NCBI GenBank assembly: GCA_024180945.1
Contig: JAKSGN010000006.1
Location: forward strand, 3,162,001-3,226,000
Reading direction: 5' to 3'
From: Macrophomina tecta
Taxonomy: Eukaryota > Ascomycota > Dothideomycetes > Botryosphaeriales > Botryosphaeriaceae
DNA: 64,000 bases
Part shown: positions 33,629-46,165 of the stretch, piece after piece
How the letters are laid out: every line of letters begins with the position of its first letter
How positions within the stretch are numbered: the first letter of the stretch is position 1
The notes under the pieces: model-generated
Told to the model about the DNA's origin: nothing
Database searches by the model: none
The model's input: the letters and a program-made list of their open reading frames with translations, nothing else
Made by a program: the position numbers and the translations under genes

Positions 33629-36600
33629 TTAAGCCCCACTAACACCCAACCCCTCAGCACTCTCCCTCTCCCTTTCCTTCTCTTCTGCATTCGCTGCAGC
33701 GGTAGCATCCTCCTCATCCCTCTCACTCGCGACGCTCTCATTGATACTCGGCGCCTTCTCGCTCCCGACCTTCTTCTTCCGCCTCAGACTACTCCAACTG
33801 AGCCCACTACTCCGATCCGCCCGCTTCTCTTCCTTGCTGCGCTCGGGCCCGACCTGCGGACTGCTGGCAGCGCTGAAGCTCGACACAAGGCCGGGCGTCG
33901 GTGGTTCGGTGCCGGCGTTGCTCGCGTAGCCGTCGTCATCGTGGTCGCGGTCGACGCGCGGGGAGCGCGAGAAGAAGCCGGAGCTCTTCTCTTTAATACT
34001 ACCGCCGAAGCCTGGAAGCTGAAACTTCGACGAGGAGCCCTTGCGCGAGAGCTTGCTCATCCAGGACTCCTTGCCGACCGAGGTGCCCGTGACGCTCTCC
34101 GAGTTGCGCGACTCGGAGCGGTCGAGCGATGCGCGCGGGCTCCACGACGCCGAAAGCGAGAGCGACGCCGTCTCGGCATTGCTGGTGACGGTGCTGGCGC
34201 GACCGTCGCGTGACTTGCGCGTCGACGTTGGGGAGACGTCGACGTTGGCCAGGAAGTCCGTGTTCGGGGGCGTCTCGACGGTAGGGACTGTCGATGTGAC
34301 AGAGGTGGCGAAGTCTGTGGTAGCGGTGGCCGAAGGGAAGGGTTCGTCGGTGGTGTCGACGCTGTCAGATTTCGACTTGTGCTTGCTCTTAGATTTGCTG
34401 CTCTTCTCTGGCCTTTCCTTCTCCGGCTTATTCTTGTCCGCAGAGCGACCCCATAAACCCTTGAAGACGGGCGCTGCAGGATTCAACTTCCCACTAGGTG
34501 GAGTGGCAGGTGTCGGTTGCGGCTGAGACGGAGGACGAGTCCCGATAGGAGCTTGAGGCGGGGACCTGGTTGCCGGTGCGAAGTCAAAATTATCGTCCAC
34601 CACATCATCGTAGCCCAAACCGCTAGAAGGGCCATACTGGACCGATGGGCGGCGCGAAGGATGGCGCGAGAAACCGCTCATTGTGTTGTAGCCAAGCTCC
34701 ACATTGTGATTAAGTGGACTCGATCGCTGGGCAGGGGGCTCAGCAGGGCCCCACCCGAAGCGTTGAGAGCTTTCAGTGGAAGGACGTGGAAGTTGTATCA
34801 GATCTCCGAAAGACCTGGTAGAGCCCGGCCGTGGAGATGGCGGCCGTTCCACGCCAAAAGCTGGCGGCCACGAAGGCTCTTCTTCCTTGCTGGGGAAGAG
34901 CTTGAACCCTCGTTTTCTTGTTTGGACGTGACTCGGGCTGCCTGAGCTTGTGCCAGTGGAGCTTCGGAAAGGCTTCGACATCGAGTCCATCCAACTGGTA
35001 CCTCCAGAGTGACTTCCACGGCGTCTTTGCGTTCCAATAGGGTCCAAGTCGCCATGTTCAGGGCGGGGCATTGAATGACTTTGACTTGGTTTCAAAGAGC
35101 CAAGAGCTGGTCCCTCGTCCGACATTGTCTTGCCTCGTTGACGATTGAAAAGTTGACCAAATCGACTTTGTAATGTCGAGCCACCTACGCCTCTGGTTGA
35201 TCCGGAAAGAGACTTGACGGACATCGCATCGGCCTCCTTACCGGAATCTTGGGGATAATGGCCTATAGGCAGTTGATTTGAGCTTCCTCGTGGACTTGCA
35301 AACAGACTAGGCGAACGGCTTTGCGCCGAAGCCGGGGAGCTTGGACTCCTGTTGGCTGTTTCACGAGCTTGAAGAGCACCAAGGCCGGGAATCGCGAGTA
35401 CGTCCTGCATTACTCCCAGCGAGCCCGAAGAATTACGATCCTCATCGAAGTCAGGTTTGTATTCAGATTCAGCTTCATCCGCCGACCTGTCTGTCTCGTT
35501 TGAAAATAAGTCAGAAGGAAGGAGAGCGCCAGCGTTCGGGCTCATTGGTGCACCACCAGTGAGCATTTCGATCTCAGCGGGTGAGAAGCTGCTTTCCCTA
35601 TTCGAGATCGGGACTGCGCCATTGGCAAAGTTGAAGAACGGTGTAGAAGTCGTGATTGTCGGAGAAATGCTAGTAATGCTGTTATTGTTGTAGGGGGCAG
35701 TCGTGACTGGGAAACCAGGGGCGACCGAGAAACTTTCTTGTCCAACACTACCAGCGTGCTGTCTCCGCCGCTGGCTTGTCCGACGTGACGGCGCAGCGTC
35801 CAGAACAGGAGGCGGTCTGAACATCTGAGATTGACTGGCAGCTCGGTTAGAGAGGATCTGAAACTGGTTCTGCGCTTCGTTGTATGCGCGGTCAGCGGCC
35901 TGTAGAGCAGCCCAAGCTGCCTGATAGCGTTGCTGCAGGCCTCTGATACGCTCATTCCATTGACGCTCCTCCTCGGCCCATTGAGCTCTTAGCTCCGCAT
36001 CAATATCACCCTCCGGACCTTCATACTTTTTGCGCTCCTCCTCCAGTATCCGGTTCTGAATCCCCATCTCCCGCACCGACTCCTCAAGGGCTCTGATGGT
36101 CTGGAGCTCCTCAGTGTGCTTGTCACGGAGTTCTTGGGCCTTTTGCTCCGCAGTCTGTTGATATTCCACCTTCTGGTGGCCAATGCGCTCGATTTCGGCG
36201 GCCATGTCGTCCATCTCGACCTTGAATCGCTGCACATCATCCTGCATCTTCTTCCTCTCGTTAAGCTTTTGCTGAAGGGCCTTTTCTTCCGCAGACTTCT
36301 TCGCTTGTGCGCGCTGGTTTTCCTTCTCTAAATTAACCACCTCTTTCCGCAGTTCGGTACTTGCGGCAGTCTTGCGGGCAAGTTCGTCCTTCAATTCGTT
36401 GTGTCTCTGGCTAAAAACATCTTTCTGGTCTTTGAATGTCTTCTCTTCTTCGTCTATGGCTTTGCGAGTAGTCGAAATGTCCGAGCGCAACTTGTCTCCC
36501 TCAGCCTGCAGCTGAGCCTCAGTCTCTCCAGATCTGGAATCCTCAACAGAGTCGTCGATTTGGTGGTAAGTGTTGGCACTGGCAGGGGAATTCCTCCGGC

Positions 36601-37373
36601 CGGAAGTCACCCTCCTAGGATGCGAGGTGCTGTTGCTGTGCGAACGAACCATATCGGAGGTGGCAGGAAGCGGCGAGGACGGCTCGAGGAAAGCCTTGCA
36701 CGGAATGATCTTGGGCTCGACCCACCACTTCTCGTCATTTTCGTGCTCCTCGTCGTTGGCGACCTCTACGGCGCGGTTGTACGCGGTGAAATCGAAGAAG
36801 TCGTCGGTCGAGGGGAGCTTTGTGCGGAAGCGGAGGGGCTCGCTCTGGGTGTGGAAATTGTGGTGGTTTATTGCGATGACGCGGACGGTGTAGGCGGTGG
36901 CAGGCTTCAAGTTGGTAATATTCACGGAGGTATCTTTAGGGCCGACTTCCTCGACTATTTTTCCGTTAGTACTCGAACGCACATGGCAAGGACGAACCGG
37001 CGCACCAAAGACGCCATTGATCTTGATTTGATAGGCCTGGACCCCACTGCGCGGTTCTGCGGGCTCCCAGTGGAGCACGGCGCCATCGGCCTTGATGCCG
37101 GCGAGAGAGACCTGGGGCGCTGCGGGGACGTCGAGACCGAGCAGCTTGATCAGGTCGTCCTCCTTGATGACCATGACCAGCCAGGCGCGGTAGACAAGCC
37201 TGGGCGGGGTTAGCAATCAGGCGCGGGGAGCGTGCGGGCACGCGACAGGCGCACCATAGCAGGGCGGCGCATGTGGCCACGGCCGTGAAGGAGGGTGCGG
37301 CGGAGAGGGCATCCAGCGGCTCCATGCCGGCGGCGCGGACGGGCCAGTGTGCGATGAGCTCTGGCGAAGGCAT
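33629..37373 (-). CDS. Membrane-anchored fibronectin type III / coiled-coil protein
   Basis: Two exons (37255-37373 and 33629-37199) separated by a 55-nt intron give 1229 residues. Splicing creates one continuous hydrophobic segment, SFTAVATCAALLWLVYRAWL (about residues 28-47), a probable signal anchor. An FN3-like domain follows at about 65-165 (VPAAPQVSLAG, AVLHWEP, TAYTVRVIAIN, RFRTK). A long heptad-rich coiled coil spans about 266-490 (QLQAEGDKLR ... NERIRGLQQRYQAAW). The remaining 740 residues are Ser/Pro-rich, basic and probably disordered. The combination is a known but poorly characterised filamentous-fungal architecture, and I know of no assigned function. The start could also be the internal Met at residue 17 (MEPLDALSAA). 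It is divergent from the lipin gene with a 725-bp shared upstream region. Confidence 0.85.
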
Positions 37374-38098
37374 CTGACCGGCCTGCTCGGGAGTGGGGGC
37401 CTGGCAGCAGGCGGGCGAAGGCGGCGGGTGAGGGTGAGAGCGGAGGTGTGGTGTTGCAGAAACGGACGGGCTAAGGCGGCGGCGCTCCGGCAGGGCAGCC
37501 GGCTGTTTCGCGGCGCCCGGCCGAAGCGCCGCCGCCTCCTGCTGTGCATTGATGCGATCCCCACAAGGCTCAGGCGCTCAAGCCCGCTCAACCAGCCCAA
37601 CGGTGCTCCCAGCTGCCGTCACCGCTCTCGCGTTCCGCCGCGCGCCCCCGGATACACGGCCAGCGAGAACGCGCAGAGCTAATAGTGCATTCCAGTCAGC
37701 CCAGCGCATGGCTACGCCGCCGACGTCTGGCTGCATCTGCCTCGGGCTGCCGCGGCTCTGCGAACGACGCTCGTGACGCGCTCGGCACCACCAGATCGCA
37801 TCGTGAGACTATGTCAGGCACATCGCCTCCCTTCCACTAGGCGCTCCTTTCCTCCCTCCCTCTCTCTCTCTCTGTCCCCCTCCCCGCTCCACTGTCGCGG
37901 CCCGTTCCTCGCTCCCCAGCCTCATCCCGCCGCTTGCTGCCTGCCGCAGCCCATTCCGCTCCCATTCGCTCAAGCGCCCGGCGCTGGCCCAACAACCGCC
38001 GCTGTTGAGCCTCGCGCTCCGGCGCAAACCCTACATAACCCACGGGCCCCAGAGCCTCCTCCTGCCCCTCTCCTCCGAAGCGCCTCCAGTCGCCCACC
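37374..38098. promoter_or_regulatory. Bidirectional upstream region of the FN3 and lipin genes
   Basis: This is the only sequence between two divergent starts. On the plus strand it carries a long C/T-rich tract at 37850-37890 (CTCTCTCTCT type), about 210-250 bp upstream of the lipin ATG, typical of strong fungal promoters. No specific factor site is claimed. Confidence 0.45.
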
Positions 38099-40571
38099 AT
38101 GCAGTACGTCCGCGGCCTGTCCAGCTCCGTGTCCAAGACGTGGAATTCCATCAACCCCGCCACCCTTAGCGGCGCGATCGACGTCATTGTCGTCGAGCAC
38201 GAGGATGGCTCGCTGGCCTGCTCACCCTTCCACGTCCGCTTCGGCAAGTTCTCGCTGTTGCGCCCCTTCGAGAAGAAGGTCGAGTTCACCGTGAATGGCG
38301 AGAAGCAGCCCTATGCCATGAAGTTGGGCGAGGGCGGCGAGGCTTTCTTCGTCTTCGAAACCACCGACAGCGTCCCCGAGTCCATGCAGACCTCGCCCCT
38401 GGTGTCGCCCGCCCAAAGTCCAGAAGCAAAGCCTGGATCCGCCTCCGCCGAGCAGCTTTCAGACCCGCCGCCTCTGAATCTAGCAACAGACGGGCAGGAT
38501 GAGCGGCCCAACAGGGGCAGGGCAAAAAGTGATCTGGGTAAGTAGCCGTGCCTTCTTCCGCTACACGTCTAACGCTGTGTAGGCGATTCGCCCAGTTCGC
38601 CCATGGCGGAGAACCCCTCTCTCGATTTCCCCAGTATAACTGCAGACCGGCATCCTGCAGCACTCGATCGTGGACTCAGCGACGAAATCTTGCCCTCGAC
38701 CAAAGCTGCGTTGTCTAAGGCCTTCACTGATACGGTCGCGACGCCCACGCTCTCAGCGCAAGATGAGCCCGTTCCAGGCCAGATCCAGCAGCGGTCTACA
38801 AGTCCGCCTCCAGTTTCCCGTAGTGAAGCGGTAGCACGCGCAATGAATCTGTCGAAAAAACTATGGACCTCCAATGTTCCGTCTCGCGTTACCGACGATG
38901 GCGATCTGATGCTGGACATGACTGGCTACAAGAGCAACGAGGAGGATGCGCTGCGAGCCGAGGTTGTCGCCCGTAAAATTCTGTCGGAGGAGCTGGAAGG
39001 GAACTACGATATCGGCGCATTGATTGGGGCTGACGACAAGGGAAATCTCTGGATATACAGCAGTGAAGAGGCAAAGGAGGCTGCGGCGCGCAAGCTCGCT
39101 CTCCAAGGCCTGCAGCCTCAGGTCATGAGGTCGTCGGACGCGATCAGCGACCCTGGCTACCACAGCGATGACTCGCCCAGCGACACAGAGACGGAAGTCG
39201 GAACCCAATCTCAGCATGCTCGACGTGATTCTGACAGCGGAGTCGGCCTTCCCACGCCCCCAAAATCTCCCGATAAACCATCTACCGAAGGAACTAAGAG
39301 CTATGCCAAGACGTTGAGACTCACTAACGAGCAGCTCAAATCCCTCGGTCTGAAACCCGGCGAGAACTCGATGTCGTTCACCGTAAATCGCGCAACCTGC
39401 CAGGCTTTCATCTATTACTGGCGTCACGATGTCCCGATCGTCATCTCTGACATCGATGGGACTATCACAAAGTATGTTTCTAGAATCTTTCGATGACGTC
39501 GGCTGCTGACAAGGCTCCAGGTCAGATGCATTGGGTCACGTGCTGAATATGATTGGTCGTGACTGGACTCACCTGGGAGTCGCCAAGCTGTATACTGACA
39601 TTGCTATGAACGGATACAACTTGCTGTATCTCACATCGCGCTCCGTTGGCCAGGCTGACACGACACGAGCTTACTTGAACGGTGTTGTTCAAGACGGCTA
39701 CAAGCTACCGAGAGGACCTGTCATCATGAGCCCTGACCGCACATTAGCAGCGCTCCGCCGGGAAGTTTATCTTCGAAAACCAGAGGTGTTCAAGATGGCA
39801 TGCCTCCGCGACATCATGAACCTATTTTTGAAACCCCCAGGCCAGACTCCGTTCTATGCTGGTTTTGGCAACAGATTCACGGATGCGCTCAGCTACCGTT
39901 CTGTCAATATCCCCTCGACGCGCATCTTCACCATCAACTCAAATGCAGAGGTTTCCCTGGACTTATTGTCACTGAACAAGTACAAGACGGGTTACCAGAG
40001 CATGCGTGAGATCGTCGACCACTACTTCCCACCTGTTGGGCTGTTGGTTCAGAACGGAGGCGAGGAATTCACCGATTTCAACTACTGGCGTGAGAGACCG
40101 TTGGATTTGGATGAATTCTCGGCCAGCGAAAGCAGCGACAGTTCTAGCAGCGCGGATGAAGACGACGATCGCAGAAGCCTGCACAGTGAAGATGAAGCCG
40201 AGACGGAGGGAGAACTAGGTGATAGCTACTTGTCCCGGGATTCCATCGATGAGACTGGCCAAATGGAGGATTCGATGATGGAGGACTCCATGATGGCAAG
40301 CTCGATCATGGAGAGCGTTGAGGGCGACGAGATCGAAGGCGAAGAGGAGGAGTTTGACGAGGAGGAGGAAGGTGATGAAGAGGAGGAAAGAGATGAAGCA
40401 GAAGATGAGATCGACGAAGCAGAGGCGAGAGAGTTGGACAGACAGCTGGATGCCCTGGACATCGATTCGGATACACCCTCATCACCAACCATACAGAAGG
40501 CGCAACCCTTCGTCCCGGGTTCACCCGCTCGCTCAGAGAAAACGATTGAGCCGAACAGTCCTCGGAGGTAA
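38099..40571 (+). CDS. pah1: Lipin-type phosphatidate phosphatase (Pah1/Ned1)
   Basis: Exons 38099-38537, 38583-39471 and 39521-40571 give 792 residues. The N-LIP domain is at the very start (MQYVRGLSSSVSKTWNSINP, then GAIDVIVVEHEDGSLACSPF and FHVRFGKFSLLRP). The HAD-type C-LIP domain begins near residue 395 and contains the catalytic DIDGT (436-440) in VISDIDGTITK, directly before the second intron, followed by GHVLNMIGRDWTH, LYLTSRSVGQAD and KMACLRDI. The C-terminus is a long acidic Ser/Glu/Asp tail, as in yeast Pah1. The enzyme dephosphorylates phosphatidate to diacylglycerol at the ER/nuclear membrane for triacylglycerol synthesis and represses phospholipid genes. All catalytic features are intact. 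Confidence 0.97.
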
Positions 40572-41434
40572 AGATTCAACATACCAGGCGTTATAATCCG
40601 TTTTCATTAGTTGGCGCAGCAGGCAGTGCATGGAAGACGGCGTAAAGATGGATTAATTTTTTTTTTTTGCCCGAGGTCTTTCGGGAACAAGGGAAGCATT
40701 GCGAGGGCGCTTGTCATTTCGGATTGTTGTTAGATTATTGTAATTGTCCGGCACTTCGCTTCAGTACTTAGCCTGTATTACTGTCCTCTTCTGAACTGTC
40801 ATGTATCCTGTCTTGATAGTGTAAGTGAGGTCGGCGTTGCAGATGGTACCCTCAAAGTATATTTGATAGTCGAGTCATGGTGGCAAAGCACTTGGCCAGA
40901 AGAAGCCTTCTCCGGACGGCGTTCGCCCTCTATGGGCAGTATCTCGTCATGGTGAGGGGTTTGGCGAAGTCTGATCTCCAGGGCTGGGCGAACGAAGAAT
41001 TTGGAAGCGAGCTTTTGAATCAGAACCTAGCGAGGCTATGCTTCACGTATACAAATGGCTCCATCAAAAGTACATACCCGAGGTTCTCGAACTTCATCGA
41101 CCTTGTGCAATCGACTCAACACACAGCAAGCGGTGCGCACCTCGCTTCGAGCAGCTCAGGATCCCGACGTCAATCAATCATCTTTCTCACAGGACGTGTA
41201 AGAGATGAATGACGCTTCGAACGAAGTTGTGATGGAAGTGACCTTTTGCCTCTTTGGGCGTCGAGCATAGGGTCCCCCCGATCGGCGCCGTCGGCAAAAT
41301 TTTGGCCGACGCGTTTTCGAGATTTTGGCGGACCATCGCCGCCTCTGCTTCCTACAACAACCTCGAGCCACCGCTACGCAATCCTTCCTTCCACGCACAT
41401 CCACTCGGCCCCCTGCGCTCCACATTCGCCCGCC
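40572..41434. other. Intergenic region between lipin and UTP11
   Basis: This contains the lipin 3' UTR, with a poly-T run near 40660, and the UTP11 promoter. A 111-codon open frame at 40877-41212 has no motif and is not supported. Confidence 0.45.
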
Positions 41435-42352
41435 ATGTCGTCCATGCGCAATGCCGTCCAGCGGCGCGTAAGTCTGCTCCAACGCTCTATCTCAGACCTC
41501 TTTTTTTTTTTTTTTTTTTTTTTTTTGTGGCCTCCCAACTAACACTTCCTTTCAACACCGCAGAACCACAAAGAGCGTGCGCAACCTCTCGAACGCCAGA
41601 AATGGGGCCTGCTCGAAAAGCACAAGGACTACTCGCTGCGCGCGCGCGACCACAACGAGAAGCGCAAGCGGCTCAAGATCCTGCGCGAGAAGGCGGCCGA
41701 CCGCAACCCGGACGAGTTCTCGTTCGGCATGATGTCGAGCAGCGTCAACAAGCGCACCGGCACCAAGCGCGGGGACAGGGGCAACGAGGCGCTGGCCGTC
41801 GATGTGGTCAAGCTGCTCAAGACACAGGATGTCGGCTATGTTAGGACGATGCTGCAGAAGGTGCGGAAGGAGAGGGAGAGGGTGGAGGAGGGGTTCGTGC
41901 TGGATGACGAGGAGGGCGAGATTGAGGCGCTGAAGACAAGGAGGGCGGGGAAGGGGAAGCATACGGTTTTCGTGGCGGATAGGGAGGAGCAGAGGGAGTT
42001 TGCGCCTGAGGAGTGGTTTGGAGTGGAGGATGAGATGGATTTGGAGAGGACGTGGAATCGGCCAAGGAAGCAGCCGAAGGAGCAAGATGAGGAGCAGCTC
42101 GACGAGGGTCCGGGGGAGAAGAATGGTGGTAAGGCAGAGGAGCTCGACTCTAGAGAACAGCGGGCTCTGCGGAAGATGCGGGAGAAGGCACAAGAGATGC
42201 GGCGGCTGAAGCTGGAGGCTTTGAAAAGGAAAGAAAAAGATCTCATGGCAGCGGAGAAGGAACTTGAGGCCCAGAGGGCCAGGATGAACAACGACGTCGG
42301 CGGCGTCAACAAGAACGGCGTTAAGTTCAAGGTTCGGGAACGCAAACGCTGA
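41435..42352 (+). CDS. utp11: U3 snoRNP (SSU processome) protein Utp11
   Basis: Two exons (41435-41467, 41564-42352) encode 273 residues. The spliced N-terminus MSSMRNAVQRRNHKERAQP and the segment WGLLEKHKDYSLRARD, followed by KILREKAADRNPDEFSFGM, are diagnostic of Utp11. Further landmarks are TLR-type spacing in VKLLKTQDVGYVRTM and the basic C-terminus VKFKVRERKR. Utp11 is needed for early 18S rRNA processing in the nucleolus. The 96-nt intron contains an uninterrupted run of 26 T on the sense strand (41501-41526), much longer than the usual pyrimidine tract. The gene is convergent with the dehydrogenase at 42457, with only 104 bp between coding ends. Confidence 0.95.
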
Positions 42353-42456
42353 GCGATTTCCTGCCCTCAAAAGGAAGAGAGAAAACACGGCCAATCAACA
42401 CACAGAGGCCGAGTCTTTCACTGGATATTCATTTTTGGCTACCCACGGACCCGGGC

Positions 42457-43417
42457 TCACAGTTTACTCGGCATCCTCATCGCACCGTCCAATCTAATGA
42501 CCTCTCCATTCAGCATACCGTTCTCGATCGCGTCCTTCACCGTCCTCGCAAATTCCTCCGGCTTACCCGCTCTCTTCGGGAACTCCATAACGCGCTCTAA
42601 ACTCTTACGGACTTTGTCGCTCAGCACGGCCGTCATATTGCTCTCGAACAAGCTCGGCGCGAGCGTCACCACCCTGATACCGAATCGCGACAAGTCCCTC
42701 GCCATTGGAAGAGTCATGCTGCGCACAGCACCTTTCGACGCTGCGTATGCGACCTGGCCCATTTGGCCATCGAATGCTGCGGCGGAGGAGACCATGATGA
42801 TCACCCCACGCTCATTGTCTGGACCGTAGGGCTCGTTCTGAGTCAGATGGGGCAAAACCTGGCGGATCAGGTCGACGGTGCCGCGGATGTTTATTGAGAT
42901 GACCATGTCGAAGGAGCTGAGGGGGAGAGGCTCATTTTTGTGGGAGATTATCTAGGAGAGAAATATCAGAAAAGCTCTTGGTCGCGAATCAGCTTGTTTT
43001 CGCGGCCGCGTGTGTGAAAGTTATGCGACAACGTATTCATGTTGCACGACTCCTTCCTCTCCGCATACGGATCGGCGTTGCAGCATTTTTAGCATATTAT
43101 TTCTTGCTGGGGAGACTTACGAGTCCCGGAAACCCCACACCGGCACCGGCCAACACGCCGCCCAGCGGCACTCCTCTCTCCTTAGCGAACTCGATACTGC
43201 CTTTCACAGCCGTAGCAATGTTGTCCGTGTCTGTGACATCCGTCTCGAAGAAACGGGCACGCTGCTCGCCCAGCTCCTTCACCAGATCCTCGCCGGCGCT
43301 GCTGTTCATGTCGAGGATTGAAACATAGGCGCCCTGGCTGTGCAGCAGCTTGACAGTTGCGAGACCGAGTCCGCTGGCCCCGCCGGAGATGATGAAGAGG
43401 CGGTTAGGGATCTGCAT
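42457..43417 (-). CDS. Short-chain dehydrogenase/reductase (HSD17B10-like)
   Basis: Two exons (43121-43417, 42457-42951) give 263 residues, the normal classical-SDR length. The NAD-binding motif is seen in FIISGGASGLGLATVKLL (TGxxxGxG type), followed by the acidic LDMNSS that favours NAD(H). NIRGTVDLIRQVLP corresponds to the NNAG/helix-4 region. The catalytic Ser-Tyr-Lys are in MVSSAAAFDGQMGQVAYAASKGAV, where YAASK supplies Tyr and Lys. TLAPSLFESNM lies after the active site. The overall pattern resembles 3-hydroxyacyl-CoA dehydrogenase type 2, so a role in fatty-acid or branched-chain degradation is plausible but not proven. A 169-nt intron separates the Rossmann half from the catalytic half. 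Confidence 0.9.
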
Positions 43418-44959
43418 TATTCAAGGGCGAAAACAGAAAGCCAGATGATTCGATAGATGGTGGTGGATATTTATGCGTAAGCGCGAGAAAGGAACTCTCC
43501 GTGAGGAGAATGATATTGATGTTTTGAACTTTGATAGAAGAGAGGGAAGCTCCATGTGTCAATCGCTCCCCGACCCCAGGGAAACTCGGCTTGCGGGACG
43601 GGCGAATCAAAGGTTCCATTGTGCTCACCGCTTTTGCCCTGCTTCGGATCATTGATAGTCCGAGAAACCCCCAAAGGGCAAGCCATATATCCTGTGCTCG
43701 CCGCCCATAACATTTCCCCTTTGTTCAACCCGCTATCTTGTTGGATGGCAATCTTGTAAATTTGGAATCCTGGCCCATCTGATCTTCTAATTCCTTCGGT
43801 TTCCCTAATTTAAATCTTGAAATCTTGGCCTTGATATTCCCACAGGCCGCAGCCGATCGTTTCTAACCGTCTGCTCTCTGACAACTCTATGCGTCTTCAT
43901 CGTTGTCATGTCACAGGACCTTTGGGTGGGCCTGGCTGTCTTACTCGCTACTCTGAAATTTCTTCCGCGCCTGTACCAGAGTTTAATTTCGCCTTCAAGG
44001 CCTTCTCGATATTCTTGAGGTAGTACTGATGCTTGAAATCGTGGTGCATAACATTCCTTAAACTTTGGATCTGGTCAAATTCTCCGCATTGATCTAATTT
44101 TCTTTTAGAGTCATTCTGCCGGTTAAAAAAAAAGCATAGAAAAGAGTTCGTTTCTCGAAAGTTGAGATCTGAATAGGTGTCCCGGAGAGCTTTTGGGCCT
44201 TTGGACCGTGGTCAGGCGGATGATCATATTCATGATCAACAGCGCATTTGAAGGCTCAATAACAGAGAGTCAAGTGAGAACTATAAAAAGAACTAACGGT
44301 CAAAATATTGCAACCACAAGTACACCACTATGTTGGGCAACACGGCTCATGTGCCCTTTGAAAGAGTCGTCCGGAAGCAAATACTATTAAATGTGAGACT
44401 AATTGGATCCGGAGGGACTTTTATTTCTTTACAAGAGCCACTCTAGCCCATTGTTCGTTTCTGTTGCTCTCAACGCCCCAGACACGATGGTCAGCAGACC
44501 GGACGAATCACCAGCCGCAACACCGCTCACCGCCTTCGCTAGCTACCGGTGCGCGGTCCCCTTCCGCAGATCGGGGAAACCGCAAGAGAGCGCCCGCCCG
44601 CCCGCCGACGTGAGAGGTGTGTGGCCCCAGTAGTCTCGAACCACCATCAAGGCAGAGGCCAGAACAGAGCTCGCGCGAGCTCGTCTCATCTGCTCTGCTA
44701 AGACGCCCCTGCTCCACCACAACCACCACCACCTCCTCCTCCCGCCCACGCAATCGATTCGCCCACCAACACCGTACCCTCGATCACCTCGCGTATTCCC
44801 CGAAAAAGTCCGGCGCAGAGTGCAACCTCGCGCAACTGAGCAGCGCGGACGCCCAGCGAGCTCGCGCCGATCCAACTACCTCCGTCCACACCTCCGAGCG
44901 CCCCGGGGCTATCTCGACTCCAGCAACCGCAACACCTTGCTCCCAGAGAGCCAACCCCA
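43418..44959. other. Divergent intergenic region between SDR and CMC1 genes
   Basis: 1.5 kb with no supported gene. The central part, about 43730-44420, is AT-rich, while 44640-44950 is C-rich and probably the CMC1 leader. Frames at 44508-45175 on the minus strand overlap CMC1 and are compositional shadows. Confidence 0.45.
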
Positions 44960-45567
44960 ATGGCAACAACATCGTCGTCGGCGAAGGCGGCGGCAGCAGC
45001 GACGACAACATCGTCGATTGACAAGGATGCAGTACCGCGGGACCCGGTGCCGCGCATGCCGGTGCCGCTGTCGGCGGGCCAGGAGCAGCAGGTGCGCGAG
45101 TTGTACTACAAACGCGTGAGGCAGCGGTGCGCGGACGAGATAAAAGGTGAGGGAACTCGGGCGTGGTCTTCTCAAGGACTGGTTGTGTCTGGTGCTTCTT
45201 GATTGCCCTTACGGGAGCGTGCTATTTACTGCTCATGGGGGGGCAGAATGGGTAGACATTCTGGTTGCGTTTCGTTTCCGATGCTGACATTTCTTTTCTT
45301 CTCTTAGAATTCGCTTCTTGCGCCCTCAACCGCACCATCAGCGCGACGTGGGCGTGCCGGCAGGAACGCCTGGCTATGAACAACTGCATGGTAGCGCACG
45401 CGACTCAAGAAGAACAGGACCGTGCGAGGGAAGAGTGGTTCGCGACGAGGGAGCTGCGTAGGCGAGAGAGGGAGGAGAAGGAGCGGAAGCGCATCGAGCA
45501 AGAGAAGTTCCATCGCGAGTGGTGGGGTCTGGATGAGCAGGGCAGAAGGAAGTTTGACAAGAAGTGA
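44960..45567 (+). CDS. cmc1: Twin CX9C mitochondrial protein Cmc1 (COX assembly)
   Basis: Exons 44960-45146 and 45308-45567 give 148 residues. The protein has two CX9C motifs, Cys57/Cys67 (CADEIKEFASC, formed across the intron) and Cys79/Cys89 (CRQERLAMNNC), the hallmark of helical-hairpin proteins imported into the intermembrane space through Mia40/Erv1. The spacing and the phrase LAMNNCM identify Cmc1, a copper-binding chaperone for Cox1 maturation. The C-terminus is a long charged helix rich in Arg/Glu. The N-terminus is Ala/Thr-rich and is not a cleavable presequence, as expected for this import route. The 161-nt intron falls inside the first CX9C. Confidence 0.92.
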
Positions 45568-46165
45568 ACGCTGGGGTACCAGCTGGGTGACTGATGAGAG
45601 ATATATGGGATGAACAATGGTCGCCCTTCTCAATCGACGATGGGATATGCTACAGACCGAGCAGCGATTGGGATGTGGAACAATCGCTTGCTGACTGCAC
45701 TTATGCAAGGCGTTCGACTGGAATCGGCATTGTCGAAGAGAAAGGCGTTTAGACACTGGTGGAGTCCGCCTGCCACTGAAACAAGGGACAGTGGTCTGTA
45801 CAAAAGGGAAACGACGCGCTGCCAATCGAGCACGTGTGTATTCGATTTTCTGTAGTCCTAGGGATGACGAAAATGACATATCCCAACTCCGACTTCATCT
45901 CTCATTTTCATCTTACATGTGCCTCTTCAGCCTAGACCGTTTTCAATGCGTTCATAAAAGCGATGGCTCAGCTTCACCGGCTGAGATGTCGAAACGCCAA
46001 AACGCCCCACGTTATTACCGCCTCCCGTGTCTCATTTTCCTCCTGATGTAGAAACTGACCGCAACGGCTCAGATTGGCGTGAGGTCGCTCTTGGCCGGCC
46101 ATCACGCCAACGTTTCGTGACTATGCCCGCTTATCCAGATCCCCAGCTTTGCTCCACGCAAAGCC
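45568..46165. other. Convergent intergenic region between CMC1 and TAF9
   Basis: Short 3' UTR-like region with no supported feature. Confidence 0.5.
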
